The notes: generated from the sequence alone by a model not told the origin. 64,000 nucleotides of DNA from Synechococcus sp. CS-1332 (GCF_025127995.1 NZ_JAHLYP010000011.1:28479-92478); one strand, 5' to 3'; numbered from the stretch's first letter, positions 17,115 to 24,731 are shown. Translations and numbers: made by a program.

Positions 17115-17639
17115 TCAGAAGGAGTCTTCCGTCTGGCCGGCGAAGCAGCCGGCGTAGCTCTCGCTCCCCTGCAGTTTCTGGAACACGAACTGGCAGATCG
17201 CCGTGCCGGGATGGACCGCCAGGGGAGCGGGTCCGAAGTTGCTCATCTCCAGCACCTGCTGGCTGTCGATGCCCGGCCCCATGAAGGGGGCGCTGATGTG
17301 CACCATCAGGCCCAGCCGCGCGAAACGGCTGCGACCCTCCAGCCAGCCGCACAGACCGGGGCCCAGGCGCAGTCGCTCCTGGGTGATGCCCAGCACGGTC
17401 TCGCCCGGCATGATCAGGATGTGCTCGCCCTCGGGCACAGCGATCTTCTCGGTGAGCTGCCGGTAGTCGGTGTGCTCGCGCACCTCGATCACCTCGTGCA
17501 CCTTGCGGAAGACGCGGAAGGTGCGGGCGAGGGTGAGGTCGAGGGAGGCGGGGCCCAGCCGCTCGGGAACGAAGGGTGTGACGCCGATCGCTCCCACTTC
17601 GATCGCCTGCAGGATCGCCTCTCTGCCGAGAACGGACAT
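17115..17639 (-). CDS. dcd: dCTP deaminase
   Basis: 174 residues, the usual length. It converts dCTP to dUTP in pyrimidine nucleotide supply for thymidylate. Family signatures are GPASLDLTLARTFRVF near the N-terminus, IMPGETVLGITQE, the catalytic-loop GRSRFARLGLMVH and VHPGTAICQFVF with EMSNFGP before it. It converges on the alcohol dehydrogenase with 24 bases between the stops and is transcribed alone as far as can be seen, with 81 bases to the upstream hydrolase. Confidence 0.92.
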   Translation of the reverse strand: MSVLGREAILQAIEVGAIGVTPFVPERLGPASLDLTLARTFRVFRKVHEVIEVREHTDYRQLTEKIAVPEGEHILIMPGETVLGITQERLRLGPGLCGWLEGRSRFARLGLMVHISAPFMGPGIDSQQVLEMSNFGPAPLAVHPGTAICQFVFQKLQGSESYAGCFAGQTEDSF

Positions 17640-17720
17640 GACTTCCCCTGGGGGGTAGGCGGTTGTGGATTGTCTCAGGCGGCCGGCACTGAGGAGACGA
17701 CACGGGCGTGCGTGACGCGA

Positions 17721-18938
17721 TCAGACTGGGTCAGACGTGCGGGGGCTGGTGAACACAGCGTCCAGCCAGTCGTAGGCACGCTGGTGGAACAGGGAGCGCG
17801 CCGTCTCCTCGCAATGGCCGCCGGCGCCCTCGGCGGTGGTGAAACGCACGAGGGTCCGGGGACACTGCAGCGCGGCATACAGCTGGTCCGCGAAGCGCGC
17901 GATCGGATCCGCCTCCGCCCAGGCCACGAATGTGGGGCAGCGGATCCGTTCCGCGCGCCCCCTGAGGCTGTACGCGCCGGCGATCCGGAAGTAATCGGCG
18001 AGGGACTCGAGGCCGTGCACCCAGAGGGCCCGCCGAAAGGTCCAATGCAGGTACGGATTGGAGCGGATCTGGGCTTCGAGGGCTTCGAGATCGGCGGGGG
18101 CGATCTCGGGCAGGCGTTCGCTCACGGCAGGGGGCAGCGGCATGGTCATGCGCAGCGCTTCGAGGAGGTCCCACTGGCCGGGGTCGGCGATGCAGGCCGC
18201 GAGGCGGTGCTCGCCGCTGGCCGCACGGGGCGCCAGATAGCCGCCGAAACTCCAGCCGATCAGGGCGATCCGCTGCGGATCCACCTCCGGGCGGGAGAGC
18301 GCGTAGTCGACCACCGGGCCCACCACGGCCTCCCAGTCGGGCCGGAACACCAGGCCCTGGTGGATGAGGGGCCGGCCCTGGCCGGGGCCGTCGAAGGTGA
18401 GGCAGTGGTAGCCGCGGCGGACGGCGGCCACGGCATGGGCAAAGTGCGCCTCGTGCACAGTGGCGTCGTAGCCGTTGGTGGCGATCAGCGTGGGGCGCGG
18501 CAGGCCCGAGTCATCGGCGCGGTGGAAGTAGCCAGGCAGGCTCGTGCCCTCGTAGGGGATCTCCACGGCCTCCACGGCCGGCTGCATGCGGGCGGCCGCC
18601 CGGGCGAACGCCTCGGCCTCCCGGTCGAAGGCCTCCACCAGCCGGGGATCCACGGGCGCCCCGAAGAGCGGCAGCCAGGCGGTGCGGTAGTAGTTGCTGG
18701 CCCGGAGCCAGGCCTCCCGGGCACTCACCGAGCGGCCGGCCGCCGCACAGGCGTCGGCGATCTCGCTCACCCGATCCGCCGTCGCGCTCCAGGCGCGAAA
18801 CCAGCTGTCCCCATCCCCGGGGGTGATCTGCGACGCCGTGACGAAGCACTCGCCGAAATCCGCCCCGCCGTAGGGGGCGTGCGACAGGGCGCGGACCGCG
18901 AAGCGCTCGAAGAGGGGGTCTGAAAAGAAGAGGCCCAT
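17721..18938 (-). CDS. alpha/beta hydrolase (dipeptidyl-peptidase / FrsA-like fold)
   Basis: 405 residues from the ATG giving MGLFFSDPLFERFAVRAL. An all-helical N-terminal part of about 130 residues precedes the hydrolase core. The oxyanion region is FDGPGQGRPL and the nucleophile elbow is IGWSFGGYLAPR. The probable acid is in AWAEADPIARF and the His in AGGHCEETAR, so the triad looks complete. The helical cap plus core resembles hydrolases that cleave C-C or ester bonds of small ligands, such as pseudooxynicotine hydrolase. It begins 10 bases after the stop of an acyl-CoA/AMP ligase gene, so the two probably serve one pathway of unknown substrate. Confidence 0.8.
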   Translation of the reverse strand: MGLFFSDPLFERFAVRALSHAPYGGADFGECFVTASQITPGDGDSWFRAWSATADRVSEIADACAAAGRSVSAREAWLRASNYYRTAWLPLFGAPVDPRLVEAFDREAEAFARAAARMQPAVEAVEIPYEGTSLPGYFHRADDSGLPRPTLIATNGYDATVHEAHFAHAVAAVRRGYHCLTFDGPGQGRPLIHQGLVFRPDWEAVVGPVVDYALSRPEVDPQRIALIGWSFGGYLAPRAASGEHRLAACIADPGQWDLLEALRMTMPLPPAVSERLPEIAPADLEALEAQIRSNPYLHWTFRRALWVHGLESLADYFRIAGAYSLRGRAERIRCPTFVAWAEADPIARFADQLYAALQCPRTLVRFTTAEGAGGHCEETARSLFHQRAYDWLDAVFTSPRTSDPV

Positions 18939-18948
18939 GGGGAGAACG

Positions 18949-20499
18949 TCAGGGAGCGTGCAATGCATCCGCCGCCAGCCGACGCAGGGCCAGCCGGTCG
19001 GTCTTGCCCACCGGGGTGAGGGGCAGCTGCTCGAGCACGCGGATCTCCTCCGGCGCCTTGTAGCCCACCCGGGCCCGGGCAAAGGCGATCAGTTCGGCTT
19101 CGCTGGGAACGGGCTGGTCGTGGCGGAGGGTCAGGTAGGCCCACACGTTCTCGCCGTGCACCGGGTCCTGGATGCCGATCACCCCCACCAGGTCCACCGC
19201 CGGATGTTCAGAGAGCGCCTCCTCCACCTCCTGGGGGCAGATGTTGGAGCTGTCGTGGACGATGATCTGCTTGCGGCGGCCGCAGAACCAGAAGGTGCCG
19301 TCGGCGTCGACGCGCATCTCATCGCCGCTGTCGAGCCAGCCCTGCTGGATGGTGTCGGCGGTGGCCTGGGGGTTGTCCCAGTAGCCCAGCATCTGGGAGG
19401 GCGCCTGGATCCAGAGGCGTCCCTGTTCGCCCGGTGCCACCTCGGCGCCGTCCTCGTCGCGCAGGCTGGCGCTGAACCCCGGGCAGAGCTGGCCGACGGA
19501 ACCGATCCGGTTCGGGCCGGAGGGGGGCGCCAGGGTGGTGTAACCGATCTCGCTCATGCCGAAGCATTCGTCGATGCCGAAGCCGGCGGCCCGGCGGAAC
19601 TCCTCCTGCAGCTGATGGGGCACCTTGTCGCCGCCGCTGATGCAGAGACGCACTGAACCCAGATCCGTCGGCAGCAGCCGTGCATCCCGCACCAGCTCGA
19701 ACAGGGCGGCGGGCAGCATCAGCAACACCGAGGGCCGATGGCGCCGCAGCAGGGTTTCCACGGTGGCCGCATCGATGCGGCTGGCGATCGCGGCGGAGGC
19801 GCCGGCGGCCAGGGCCGCCAACACGAGGGCCGAAGAGGCGATGTGGGCCAGGGAGCTGCCGGCCAGCACCTCCTCGCCGGCTCGGAGTTCGCTGGCCTGG
19901 ATGAGGGAGGTGAGGACCGCGGCGAAGCTGGCCCGGCTGTGGGTCACGCCTTTCGGCCGGCCGGTGCTGCCGGAGGTGAAGAAGAGGAAACAGGGCTCCT
20001 CGTCGGCCAGATCGGGCCAGGGCGGGGCCTTGCCGGCGGCGGGGGCTGCGGCCAGCAGCGGCTCGAAACCGGAGGGATCGTCGATGCGGTGGCAGCCAAG
20101 GGGCAGCAAGCCCGCCACGGCGCTGGCCTGCACATCGGCGAGCCGTTCACCGTGGAACACCAGGGCCGCGGCGCCGCTCATCGTCAACGCATGGTCGATC
20201 TCCGGCGGCACGTAGCGGTAGTTGAGCGGGGTGAGCACCAGGCCGCTGCGCAGGCCGGCCAGGTAGTGGACGACCAGCTCCACCCGGTTGGGGATCAGGG
20301 AGGCGAGCCGGTCGCCCCGCCGCAGGCCCAGCCGCTGGTAGGCCCGGGCCAGCCGCTCCACCTGGCGATCGAGCTCGGCCCAGCTGAGGCTGTGGTCCAG
20401 ATCCTGCAGCGCCGGTGCCGCCGGATCGCCCCCCAGGCCGGCCTCCAGGAGGCGGGTCAGGTCGACCAGTGGGGCCAGGGGCGGACCGTGGTAGGGCAT
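18949..20499 (-). CDS. AMP-dependent acyl-CoA / aryl-CoA synthetase (ANL superfamily)
   Basis: 516 residues from the ATG giving MPYHGPPLAPLVDL; an ATG ten codons upstream is possible. The ATP-grasping P-loop is FFTSGSTGRPKGVTHS, later motifs are GMSEIGYTTL, GYWDNPQAT and WLDSGDEMRVD, and the catalytic Lys is in LTPVGKTDRLAL. All ANL motifs are present, so it should adenylate a carboxylate and probably pass it to CoA or another thiol. No signal peptide. The downstream alpha/beta hydrolase is coupled by a 10-base gap. Confidence 0.88.
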   Translation of the reverse strand: MPYHGPPLAPLVDLTRLLEAGLGGDPAAPALQDLDHSLSWAELDRQVERLARAYQRLGLRRGDRLASLIPNRVELVVHYLAGLRSGLVLTPLNYRYVPPEIDHALTMSGAAALVFHGERLADVQASAVAGLLPLGCHRIDDPSGFEPLLAAAPAAGKAPPWPDLADEEPCFLFFTSGSTGRPKGVTHSRASFAAVLTSLIQASELRAGEEVLAGSSLAHIASSALVLAALAAGASAAIASRIDAATVETLLRRHRPSVLLMLPAALFELVRDARLLPTDLGSVRLCISGGDKVPHQLQEEFRRAAGFGIDECFGMSEIGYTTLAPPSGPNRIGSVGQLCPGFSASLRDEDGAEVAPGEQGRLWIQAPSQMLGYWDNPQATADTIQQGWLDSGDEMRVDADGTFWFCGRRKQIIVHDSSNICPQEVEEALSEHPAVDLVGVIGIQDPVHGENVWAYLTLRHDQPVPSEAELIAFARARVGYKAPEEIRVLEQLPLTPVGKTDRLALRRLAADALHAP

Positions 20500-20531
20500 G
20501 GAATGCCGTAAGCCTGCCCACTCTGGCATCG
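20496..20531. repeat. copy of a short dispersed repeat (pairs with ~6758-6795)
   Basis: GCCGTAAGCCTGCCCACTCT with its flanks matches 6758-6795 at most positions. In both places it sits at the edge of a minus-strand gene. Here it covers the alternative upstream start of the acyl-CoA synthetase. Identity was judged by eye. Confidence 0.4.
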
Positions 20532-20632
20532 GTTTGGTGTCCGGTCGCCGCCATGCGGCAGCGCGTCCTGATCGGAGGGAGGGCTACTTGGGGGCAGACC
20601 ATCGCCGAAGGCAGGAGCGTGAGGTTCGTGGT

Positions 20633-20857
20633 TCAGCGGTGTCTGAGGAATTCCTCCAGGGTCAGGCCGATGTCATTGGCGATCTGACGGAGCAGCAGAG
20701 GAGAGCTATCACGTCCTTTGTGGACTGGAACTGTGGTGCAGCGTCAGCGAGGGTCACGAAACTGCAGATGGGAGCCGCGTTGACGAACCACATCGAAGCC
20801 CAGTTTCCGAAGGATGTCCGCCACCTCAGAAGACTTGAGGACGGGGGTTGAGCCCAC
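20633..20857 (-). pseudogene. hicA: hicA toxin with an in-frame stop
   Basis: A GTG two bases after the hicB stop opens a 75-codon frame that matches HicA mRNA interferase: STPVLKSSEVADILRKLGFD, then the catalytic-His segment RQRGSHLQFRDPR, then TTVPVHKGRD and RQIANDIGLTLEEFLRHR. Codon 38 (20744-20746) is TGA, in the place where a glycine or arginine is normal after DPR, so translation should give only 37 residues. Everything after the stop remains in the same frame, so this is one nonsense change rather than decay. The upstream antitoxin is intact. Confidence 0.8.
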
Positions 20858-20859
20858 GG

Positions 20860-21099
20860 TCAGGCCGGCACCACGATCTGCTGCAGACCCACGAAGTCGC
20901 TCTCGAGGGCCGGGTCGCCGTCCTCCAGGAGCATGGCGATCACCTCCTGGAGGTTGGCCTGCAGTTCATCGAGGGTCTCCCCCTGGCTGTGGGCGCCAGG
21001 GAAGCCAGGGACGTAGCCCACAAGCATTCCTGTGTCCGCACAGCGTTCGATGACGGCGGAGAACGTGCGCACAGCCTCTGCTTCTTTCAGTGAATTCAT
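20860..21099 (-). CDS. hicB: HicB-family antitoxin
   Basis: 79 residues from the ATG giving MNSLKEAEAVRTFSAVIERC. The HicB partial RNase-H-like fold is visible in MLVGYVPGFPGAHSQGETLD and LQANLQEVIAMLLEDGDP. No C-terminal DNA-binding helix is obvious in this short form. It would bind HicA and repress the operon. It precedes the broken hicA, two bases apart. An in-frame ATG 27 codons upstream lies in sequence resembling the leader of the neighbouring HNH-HIT remnant, so I prefer the shorter start. Confidence 0.85.
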   Translation of the reverse strand: MNSLKEAEAVRTFSAVIERCADTGMLVGYVPGFPGAHSQGETLDELQANLQEVIAMLLEDGDPALESDFVGLQQIVVPA

Positions 21100-21172
21100 C
21101 GTAGGCAACCCGCCAGGTCTGGCCGAAGGGGTGATGGAGGGCATGGCATCGCCGCAGGGCTTCTCCTCCACA

Positions 21173-21514
21173 AGTGCCACCCCCTGTCACACCCGCCAGC
21201 GCCTGCGCGAGTACACCGCCGAGCGGATGCGCATGAGCCACATCTACCAACCCTTGATGCTGTAGCCGCAGGCTTCCGCGCAGCGGTTGGAACTGCTCGG
21301 CCACGGAATTGCCAGGCAACAGCCACCCCGGCGCAGGACGTGGCCCGGCGGATCCTGGGACGGGCATGGTGGGTCGGGTGCTCACCGACAACGGCATCAC
21401 CCGCTATGGCAACGGTGCCTACGCCCTGATCGGCGGCGACGAGCTGTGCGACAGGGGGAACGTGAGCGGCCGAGAGTGGGGCTCAGGGGTGATCGAGGGG
21501 AAGCAGCGCTACTG
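21173..21514 (+). pseudogene. HNH-HIT gene, copy 1, remnant
   Basis: The leader AGTGCCACCCCCTGTCACAC is followed by codons for RLREYTAERMRMSHIYQPLM, as in the better copies. At 21262-21288 a 27-base palindrome-rich insert (GTAGCCGCAGGCTTCCGCGC and on) interrupts the frame, then homology resumes at GGAACTGCTCGGCC. The middle NGITRYGNGAYALIGGDEL is kept, after which nearly all of the HNH and HIT domains are deleted. The end GVIEGKQRY plus stop matches the C-terminus of copy 5. Not functional. Confidence 0.75.
21262..21288. repeat. small palindromic insert in HNH-HIT copy 1
   Basis: A 27-base segment absent from the other copies, GTAGCCGCAGGCTTCCGCGC plus seven bases, splits the frame of the remnant. 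It resembles the insert at 22162-22210 (shared GTAGCCG-AGGCTTC core), so both are likely members of one short dispersed palindromic family of freshwater cyanobacteria. Confidence 0.55.
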
Positions 21515-21691
21515 AGGTTGATCGAGCTTGCGCGGCCCCTTGATCACAGCACGTGCCAGATCGGCTTCGGTGATCTCCGGGATCTCGTCATACTCTTCAG
21601 GCTGGATCACATGCGCATCCACACGCTGTAGATCCGAGCGAATCGGATCATCAGGAGAAGTGGTGGCGAAAACGAAGTTGCTCTCTTGCAT
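21509..21691 (-). CDS. brnA: BrnA-like antitoxin
   Basis: 60 residues. DLQRVDAHVIQPEEYDEIPE followed by ITEADLARAVIKG is the compact BrnA pattern: a short linker, then a ribbon-helix-helix-like end. It follows the BrnT toxin gene with a 41-base overlap in the canonical toxin-then-antitoxin order. The stop overlaps the last codons of HNH-HIT copy 1 on the other strand. The frame is intact. Confidence 0.75.
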   Translation of the reverse strand: MQESNFVFATTSPDDPIRSDLQRVDAHVIQPEEYDEIPEITEADLARAVIKGPRKLDQPQ

Positions 21692-21923
21692 TGGCCTTAC
21701 GCATCGAAATGATCTGACGGAAACAGGAACCCTGGGTGTAGATGATCACGACCATGCGACCCTCCAGCAGACCCAGGCAGACAGTCCGAACCTCACCATA
21801 GTCGCGCCGGCGGTCTTCAAACTCCAGCGTCCGCCCGGCAAAGACGCGTTCAGCATCGAGAAAATCCAGCCCTCGCTGCTCCAGGGTTTGCAGCCGCTTG
21901 AGGGGATCAAAGCGGATCACCAT
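21651..21923 (-). CDS. brnT: BrnT-family ribonuclease toxin
   Basis: 90 residues. RFDPLKRLQTLEQRGLDFLD matches the BrnT start, FEDRRRDYGEVRTVCLGLLE the central strand pair, and YTQGSCFRQIISMRKANARE the active-site helix with the basic RxxxxRKA pattern. BrnT toxins are RelE-like ribonucleases. No frameshift or stop is seen, so this module appears complete, unlike several neighbours. It overlaps brnA by 41 bases. Confidence 0.78.
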   Translation of the reverse strand: MVIRFDPLKRLQTLEQRGLDFLDAERVFAGRTLEFEDRRRDYGEVRTVCLGLLEGRMVVIIYTQGSCFRQIISMRKANAREQLRFRHHFS

Positions 21924-22005
21924 CCTGCGTGGCTGGGGTGGAGCCGCTGACTGAATCCGCGAGCGGGAAGGGCATGGTGAAAGGGAGAGGGAACCTCAAT
22001 GGACA

Positions 22006-22260
22006 AGTGCCACCCCCTGTCACACCCGCCAGGATTCCTCCATGCCCCCGCCCCAGCGAAGGACGTGGCCCGGCGGATCCTGGGCAGCCGATGGTGGGCA
22101 AGGTGCTCACCGGCAACGGCATCACCGCCTACGAGGAAGACACATACCGGCTGATCGGCGGCGTAGCCGAAGGCTTCTGCGTAGGCGAAGCCTTCTCGAA
22201 GAGAAGCAGTAGAGCTGAGCGACGCCGAGTACGACGACCTGCTGGTGCTGTGCCGCCAGC
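22006..22260 (+). pseudogene. HNH-HIT gene, copy 2, remnant
   Basis: Leader AGTGCCACCCCCTGTCACAC and GGATTCCTCCATG match the other copies, but after MPPP the first ~35 codons are deleted and homology resumes at PAPAKDVARRILGS. Then MVGKVLTGNGITAYEEDTYR is retained. A 49-base insert at 22162-22210 breaks the frame inside LIGGDELSD. The copy ends at LVLCRQ (about 22258), where the 3' end of higA begins. The HNH and HIT domains are missing. Confidence 0.75.
22162..22210. repeat. palindromic small dispersed repeat inserted in HNH-HIT copy 2
   Basis: About 49 bases absent from the homologous position in copies 3-5. It contains the inverted repeat AGGCTTC (22171-22177) / GAAGCCT (22187-22193), and a second GAAG/CTTC pair next to it. 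Related short palindromes occur at 21262-21288 and, less clearly, near 34260 and 35008. Confidence 0.6.
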
Positions 22261-22265
22261 CCTAT

Positions 22266-22577
22266 TCACGTCATTGGCTGGATTGGCTGGATTGGCTCGA
22301 TCGTCGGCAAGACGCTCTCCAGGGCCTGCTTGGCCAGCTTCAGATCATGGCTGGCCTGCATCCGCAGCCAGAAGCCCTCGCTCAGGCCAAAGAAACGGCA
22401 GAGGCGCAGATCGGTGTCGGCAGTGATAGCCCGCCGCCCCTTCACGATCGCGTTGATGCGGCTCTCCGGCACTCCGATCGCCAACGCCAGACGGTACTGG
22501 CTGATCCCCATCGGCTTGAGAAACTCCTCCAGCAGAACCTCCCCCGGTGGCACCAGCAGGAGTTCAGTGGTAGTCAA
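22266..22577 (-). CDS. higA: HigA-type antitoxin, XRE helix-turn-helix
   Basis: 103 residues from a TTG start (LTTTELLLVPPGEVLLEEF). The HigA/VapI signature is PGEVLLEEFLKPMGISQYRL, followed by the helix-turn-helix ALAIGVPESRINAIVKGRR and FFGLSEGFWLRMQASHDL. It overlaps the end of higB by 14 bases, the usual toxin-first order of higBA. The end EPIQPIQPMT abuts the truncated HNH-HIT copy 2. It looks functional as a repressor. Confidence 0.82.
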   Translation of the reverse strand: MTTTELLLVPPGEVLLEEFLKPMGISQYRLALAIGVPESRINAIVKGRRAITADTDLRLCRFFGLSEGFWLRMQASHDLKLAKQALESVLPTIEPIQPIQPMT

Positions 22578-22843
22578 CGATTTCGACCTCCTCTGGCCCG
22601 GCTTCCGTCCAGACAAAGCAGAGCCGGAACTGGTCGTTGATGCGGATGCTGTGCTGGCCATGGCGGTCTCCCCTTGAGCGGCTCCAGGCGATTGCCTGGT
22701 GGAACTTGTAGATCGTTGAGGCAGGCGGCCGCATCGAGGATGGCGAGCTTGCGGAAAGCCACGCGAGCGAAGCTTCCAAAGCGTTGCCCTGGCTTCCCTT
22801 CAAAGAGGGCCTGGGTTTCGCGGCAACGAAACAACCTGATCAC
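22564..22843 (-). pseudogene. higB: higB toxin with a one-base frameshift
   Basis: The frame from the ATG at 22843 encodes the RelE/HigB start MIRLFRCRETQALFEGKPGQ through DLQVPPGNRLEPLKG. The conserved end GDRHGQHSIRINDQFRLCFV with TEAGPEEVEIVDYH is in another frame. At 22670-22673 there is a run of four C (G on the coding strand) where three would restore LKGDRHGQH. The toxin is therefore broken by an apparent one-base insertion in a homopolymer. A sequencing error cannot be excluded. Confidence 0.78.
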
Positions 22844-22987
22844 ACCGGCACCTTACCCCCGCTGGGCGTAGGCACGCCAGGCAGTGGGGCCGGGCGAAGG
22901 CGATCACGCGCTGACATGGCGGCCTGGCTTGCCTGTGTTCCTCCTCTTACAAGTGCCACCCCCGTCTCACCCCGCCAGGATTCCTCT

Positions 22988-23389
22988 ATGCCCCCACCCG
23001 CCTCCGCTGCCTTCCTTCGCCTGCGCGCGTACATCGCCGAGCGGATGTGCATGAGCCACATCTACCAACCGTTGATGCTCATGGAACTGCTGGGCCGCCG
23101 CAGCCCGGCCCCAGCGCAGGACGTGGCCAGCCGGATCTTGGGAAGCGCATGGTGGGCCGGGTTCACCTTCAACGGCATCACCGCCTATGGCGATGGCCAC
23201 GACAGCCTGATCGGCAGCGACGAGCTGAGCGATGGCGAGCGCGACGCGCTGCTGCAGCTGTGCCGCCAGCGCCTCGATGCCGTCCGCGAGCAGCGCGGCG
23301 AAGAGGTGTTTGCCCACCGCAGCCGCCACCGCAGCCCGATCAGCGGCTCGGTGAAAGTCCGGGTTGGTTTTGGCGTGATCAGGAGTTGA
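22988..23389 (+). pseudogene. HNH-HIT gene, copy 3, truncated
   Basis: Preceded by the conserved leader (22952-22987). The ATG opens a 133-codon frame: MSHIYQPLMLMELLGRRSPA, LGSAWWAGFTFNGITAY, LIGSDELSDGERDALLQLC, AHRSRHRSPISGSVKVRV, then a foreign tail and stop. The frame is open but ends just before the HNH domain, so nuclease and HIT parts are lost. It shares with copy 5 the LGSAWWAGFTFNGI / LESAWWAGFTFNGI version of the segment that in copy 4 reads DVTQIDYYTERVKQMVGKVL. Confidence 0.75.
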
Positions 23390-23436
23390 ACAGCTGGGGA
23401 TGGCTCTGCGCAACGCGATCGGCGCACCAGCCGCTA

Positions 23437-23616
23437 TCAGAGCTCAGCATCAACCACTTGGTCCAACTGGTCAGCCAGGGCTGGAATGCTCTCGGAAACA
23501 ATCTGCCAGATGGTGTCTTCTTCCAGGCCGAAGTAGGCATGCGCCAGAACATCGCGGAGGCCAGCAATGCGTCGCCAGGGCACCTGGGGGTGCCGCTCAC
23601 GATCAATTGCGGGCAC
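23437..23616 (-). pseudogene. hepT (HEPN/DUF86) toxin, N-terminal half missing
   Basis: A GTG start gives about 59 residues matching only the C-terminal half of HepT: RERHPQVPWRRIAGLRDVLA, then HAYFGLEEDTIWQIV and ALADQLDQVVDAEL. The RNase motif R-x4-6-H is present (RDVLAHAYF), but the N-terminal helices that complete the HEPN bundle and dimer are absent. It lies 8 bases downstream of the intact MNT gene. It is probably non-functional as a toxin. Confidence 0.7.
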
Positions 23617-23624
23617 TCCCCCCT

Positions 23625-23942
23625 TCAGGCAAGAGGAATGGCCTCCTGCTCGATCCGCTGCCGCAGTTCAGGGCGAAGACCGCGGCGCGTCACCAGGTCC
23701 ACCCGGGCGCTGAGCAGGTCTTCAAGGGCCAGCTTGAGGTCCATGTACTGCTCAAAACTGGGGCTAGAGGGGAAATCCACCAGCAGGTCCACGTCGCTCT
23801 GCAGCCCTGCCGCCCCGCGGATCACAGAGCCGAAGACGCGAAGATCCCGGCCACCTTGGGCGGCTGTGAGCGCGAGCAGCTCGGGGGCCATCTGCCTGAG
23901 CCGCTGAAGCGTGGCTGGCTGTCTGGGATCCATGGCTGCCAT
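23625..23942 (-). CDS. mntA: MNT-type nucleotidyltransferase antitoxin (MntA-like)
   Basis: 105 residues (ATG at 23942 or three codons later). The minimal nucleotidyltransferase motif is LRVFGSVIRGAAGLQSDVDL followed by LVDF: G-S with two downstream Asp residues for metal. Partners of this kind adenylylate and neutralise HepT. The gene begins inside a truncated ParE-like sequence, which suggests recombination joined two modules here. Its partner downstream is a half-length hepT. Confidence 0.8.
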   Translation of the reverse strand: MAAMDPRQPATLQRLRQMAPELLALTAAQGGRDLRVFGSVIRGAAGLQSDVDLLVDFPSSPSFEQYMDLKLALEDLLSARVDLVTRRGLRPELRQRIEQEAIPLA

Positions 23943-24040
23943 TCTGCTGCCAATGCCGGCTCAAGCCTTGCGTACCAGCGCTGGGTTTCCAGCAGATCCT
24001 CCACCGCCTCCGGCAGGAAGCGAACCGCGGGCATGGTCAT
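23939..24040 (-). pseudogene. RelE/ParE toxin, N-terminal fragment
   Basis: The ATG overlaps the stop of the upstream antitoxin gene by four bases, the usual coupling for this module. It encodes about 34 residues typical of ParE (PAVRFLPEAVEDLLETQRWY, then ARLEPALAAEW). After that the sequence passes directly into the start of the mntA gene and the frame no longer resembles ParE. About two thirds of the toxin is missing. Confidence 0.65.
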
Positions 24041-24255
24041 CCGATGCCGAGCTGGCTCCGCACCTCATCCCAGGGCACAGCCGCTTCGGGGTTGTCGCGA
24101 TGGGTCGCCCAGCGCCGGTCGAGCTCGCCGCAGAGGTCAGGGTCCACCGGCAGCGCCCCATCTCGGGACTGGTCATCGAGGCTGTCCCAAAGGGCGATCG
24201 CGAGGGCCAGCCGCTCGTTCTGGGGCAGTTGCAGCAGGTCAGACATGGGCGTCAT
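24037..24255 (-). CDS. addiction-module antitoxin (putative addiction module component family)
   Basis: 72 residues. GGAGGA lies about 7 bases before the ATG giving MTPMSDLLQLPQNERLALAI. The pattern of a short helix, then ALPVDPDLCGELDRRWATHR and VPWDEVRSQLG is that of antitoxins paired with RelE/ParE toxins. The partner toxin immediately downstream is truncated, so this is an orphan antitoxin. Confidence 0.75.
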   Translation of the reverse strand: MTPMSDLLQLPQNERLALAIALWDSLDDQSRDGALPVDPDLCGELDRRWATHRDNPEAAVPWDEVRSQLGIG

Positions 24256-24377
24256 CGCCACTCCTCCCGGCAAGAAGTCCATCGTAAGCGCGGTCGAAGC
24301 CGGGCAAAGGGACTGGAGAGATGGATGCCCATGAGCCGGGTGGTCAAGCGGGTCATCGGCGCCGAGTTCACTGACGT

Positions 24378-24731
24378 TCAATGCCTCACAACCAATGCCT
24401 TTCGGCTCAACTCGATGAGGACATGGGTTTTAAACTGCCGGTTCAGCTCAGGCAGAGCACGAAGCAGCAGGTCGGTGAGATCCTGGTTGCCGATGTTGCC
24501 TGTAGCCACAAGCAGAAGCCTGGCGGGAGTGCCGCGCAAGAGATGACTACGGACGAAATCTGCATCCTTGCTAAAGACAACTCTCCCATCGCTGTCGGCA
24601 ATGGTGGAAATCATGCTGTCGGCGCTGCGATTTCCATCAGGCAGATCAAGGGTGTGCAGGACGTCGCAACCCAATTGTTCCAGCGGCCGAACGAGAGATC
24701 GAGGCAGCTGGGAATCCAGCAGGATCCTCAT
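24378..24731 (-). CDS. DUF5615 PIN-like toxin candidate
   Basis: 117 residues. The PIN-like acidic residues are visible in MRILLDSQLPRSLVRPLEQL, SADSMISTIADSDGRVVFSK and KDADFVRSHLLRG. This family is found with DUF433 partners and is thought to be the RNase toxin. The ATG overlaps the stop of the DUF433 gene upstream by four bases (ATGA). The frame is complete, so this module appears intact. A second module of the same type is at 41089-41663. Confidence 0.78.
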   Translation of the reverse strand: MRILLDSQLPRSLVRPLEQLGCDVLHTLDLPDGNRSADSMISTIADSDGRVVFSKDADFVRSHLLRGTPARLLLVATGNIGNQDLTDLLLRALPELNRQFKTHVLIELSRKALVVRH

